Assembly (NCBI RefSeq): GCF_022179185.1
Contig: NZ_BPQJ01000013.1
Span: 116,120-180,119 of the forward strand
Length of the DNA stretch: 64,000 bases
Source: Methylobacterium frigidaeris
GTDB lineage: Bacteria > Pseudomonadota > Alphaproteobacteria > Rhizobiales > Beijerinckiaceae
Direction: 5' to 3'
The notes under the pieces were generated by a model. That model was given only the letters and a program-made list of their open reading frames with translations, had not been told where the DNA came from and made no database searches. This document shows, in pieces, positions 63,245 through 64,000 of the stretch (positions are counted from its first letter, which is position 1; every line of letters begins with the position of its first letter). Position numbers and translations under genes: made by a program.

Positions 63245-63562
63245 ATGATCCTGGTCAGCGTGATGTATCCGGGCGGCGCCGACGCCCAGCCCTTCGACCT
63301 CGACTACTACCTCAAGCACCACATGCCGCTGGTGCGCGAGCGCTGGTCCTCGATGGGCCTGGAGAAGGCCGAGGTGGTCAAGGCGAGCGGCACGCCCGAC
63401 GGCAGCCCGGCCCCGTTCCAGGTGATCGCCCTCCTCACCTTCCGCTCCCTCGACGAGTTCAAGCAGGCCGGGGCGGCCCACGGCAAGGACATCTTCGGCG
63501 ACATCCCGAACTTCTTCAAGGGCCAGCCGGTCGTGCAAATCAACGAGCCTCAGAGCTTCTGA
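63245..63562 (+). CDS. EthD family small protein
   Basis: A 105-residue protein with a ferredoxin-like fold expected. The start MILVSVMYPGG, the His pair in YYLKHHMPLVRERW, and FQVIALLTFRSLDEFKQAGAAHGKDIFGDIPNF match the EthD family (dimeric alpha/beta barrel). Members assist or catalyse reactions on small organic molecules, for example ether or polyketide breakdown. The substrate is unknown. It lies 124 bases after dgcA and is probably a separate unit with the small gene that follows. Confidence 0.8.
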   Translation: MILVSVMYPGGADAQPFDLDYYLKHHMPLVRERWSSMGLEKAEVVKASGTPDGSPAPFQVIALLTFRSLDEFKQAGAAHGKDIFGDIPNFFKGQPVVQINEPQSF

Positions 63563-63572
63563 CGCCTCGGTG

Positions 63573-63854
63573 ATGATCGACATCATCAAGGTCCTGCGCG
63601 AGCAGCATCCGGACCTCGGCCCCTACGTCCTGGCCTTGCGCGAGCGGTCCGGGCTGGTGGCGCCGGACGATCCCGATGCGCTCGCGCCGGAGGTGCGGGA
63701 CTGGGCCGCGGAGCAGGCGCCCAGCACCGCGTTCAGCCGGCGTAAGCTGACCTACGCGCCGTTCCCGGGCCTGCCGGAGGAGACCCGCACCCTGGGTGTC
63801 GTCGCCTTCGACAATGCGGCGGACCTCGCCCGCTTCGCGACCCGCTGGACCTGA
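63573..63854 (+). CDS. Uncharacterised 93-residue protein
   Basis: A short gene starting 10 bases after the EthD-like stop; a GTG one codon earlier is an equal alternative. The product is acidic-to-neutral, starts MIDIIKVLREQHPDLGPYVLALRERSG and contains TLGVVAFDNAADLARFATRW. No signal peptide or membrane helix is seen and I do not recognise a family. Coding is supported by sensible composition and close spacing to the EthD-like gene. Confidence 0.5.
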   Translation: MIDIIKVLREQHPDLGPYVLALRERSGLVAPDDPDALAPEVRDWAAEQAPSTAFSRRKLTYAPFPGLPEETRTLGVVAFDNAADLARFATRWT

Positions 63855-63935
63855 GCCTCGTGCTGAGACCGGCTTCGCTCTGGCGCCGCGGCAGCGCATG
63901 ATGTGGAATCCGGAGGTCGTCGTCCGGATTCCGGA

Positions 63936-64000
63936 TTATACCCTCGCGCCTTCGCCTCGACGTGTCGATGCGAAGGCGACCGGCGCATCAGCGCCGGCGC
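63936..64000 (-). repeat. 65-bp dispersed repeat, copy B (cut by window end)
   Basis: This is the inverted second copy of the element at 7126-7190. It starts TTATACCCTCGCGCC and runs into GCGCCGGCGC at the last base of the window, with about six differences from copy A. Because the window ends here, the element may extend further. Confidence 0.8.

Overview
This window looks like chromosomal DNA from a high-GC alphaproteobacterium. The order Hyphomicrobiales, and a Methylobacterium-type genome in particular, fits best. The evidence is GC-rich third codon positions with long antisense open frames, HWE/HisKA_2-type kinases, a TPP riboswitch ahead of thiC, a trpG-trpD-trpC operon, a DgcN/DgcA-type gene pair, and dispersed GC-rich palindromes of a kind common in this group. 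No rRNA, tRNA, CRISPR array, transposase or phage gene was seen. Species assignment is inference only.

Layout. 1-1.3 kb: the end of a sulfate ABC importer (cysW end, cysA). 1.4-7.1 kb: an FCD-type GntR regulator divergent from a TRAP-type binding protein, an acyl-CoA ligase and a ThDP-dependent lyase. This is a plausible catabolic module for a (2-hydroxy) carboxylic acid. 7.1-8.0 kb: a gene graveyard with one copy of a 65-bp repeat, a probable acyltransferase tail and a frameshifted LuxR gene. 8.3-11.4 kb: a quinone-oxidoreductase-like enzyme with a divergent HxlR regulator, a small Cys-rich protein and an orphan HWE-type kinase. 11.6-14.7 kb: a sugar ABC importer without its ATPase. 14.8-21.9 kb (minus strand): a peptide/oligosaccharide ABC importer whose operon contains a methyltransferase-like gene, and whose binding-protein leader is built partly from a palindromic repeat. 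21.9-27.4 kb (minus): four tightly packed glycosyltransferase genes, one fused to a deacetylase-like domain.

27.7-34.8 kb: cyanuric acid hydrolase family enzyme, cytochrome c with a sorbosone-dehydrogenase-like partner, an amidase and a PBP1A. 35-38 kb: a glutamine amidotransferase, a chemoreceptor remnant, an acyltransferase-3 protein and an HNH protein. 38-40 kb: riboswitch-controlled thiC. 40-44.4 kb: a three-gene phosphorelay (hybrid-domain sensor kinase, CheY-like regulator, REC-HWE-type kinase). 44.9-47.6 kb: an acetolactate-synthase-like enzyme with a downstream membrane protein. 48.2-50.7 kb: LuxR and GntR/UTRA regulators and a PfkB sugar kinase. 50.7-51.2 kb: a 30-residue membrane protein and a candidate structured small RNA. 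51.3-54.9 kb: an epoxide-hydrolase-like protein convergent with trpGDC. 55-57.2 kb: a BI-1 family protein and an ECF sigma/anti-sigma pair. 57.4-63.9 kb: a glutamate-type ABC importer divergent from a dgcN-dgcA pair, together suggesting uptake and degradation of D-glutamate, then an EthD-like protein. The window closes with the second, inverted copy of the 65-bp repeat.

Most of the window is ordinary accessory metabolism. The signals most worth following are the ligase/lyase module, the D-glutamate locus, the four-gene glycosyltransferase block, the repeat-encoded signal peptide and the candidate small RNA. All functional calls come from reading motifs and remembered family features. No database search was run.
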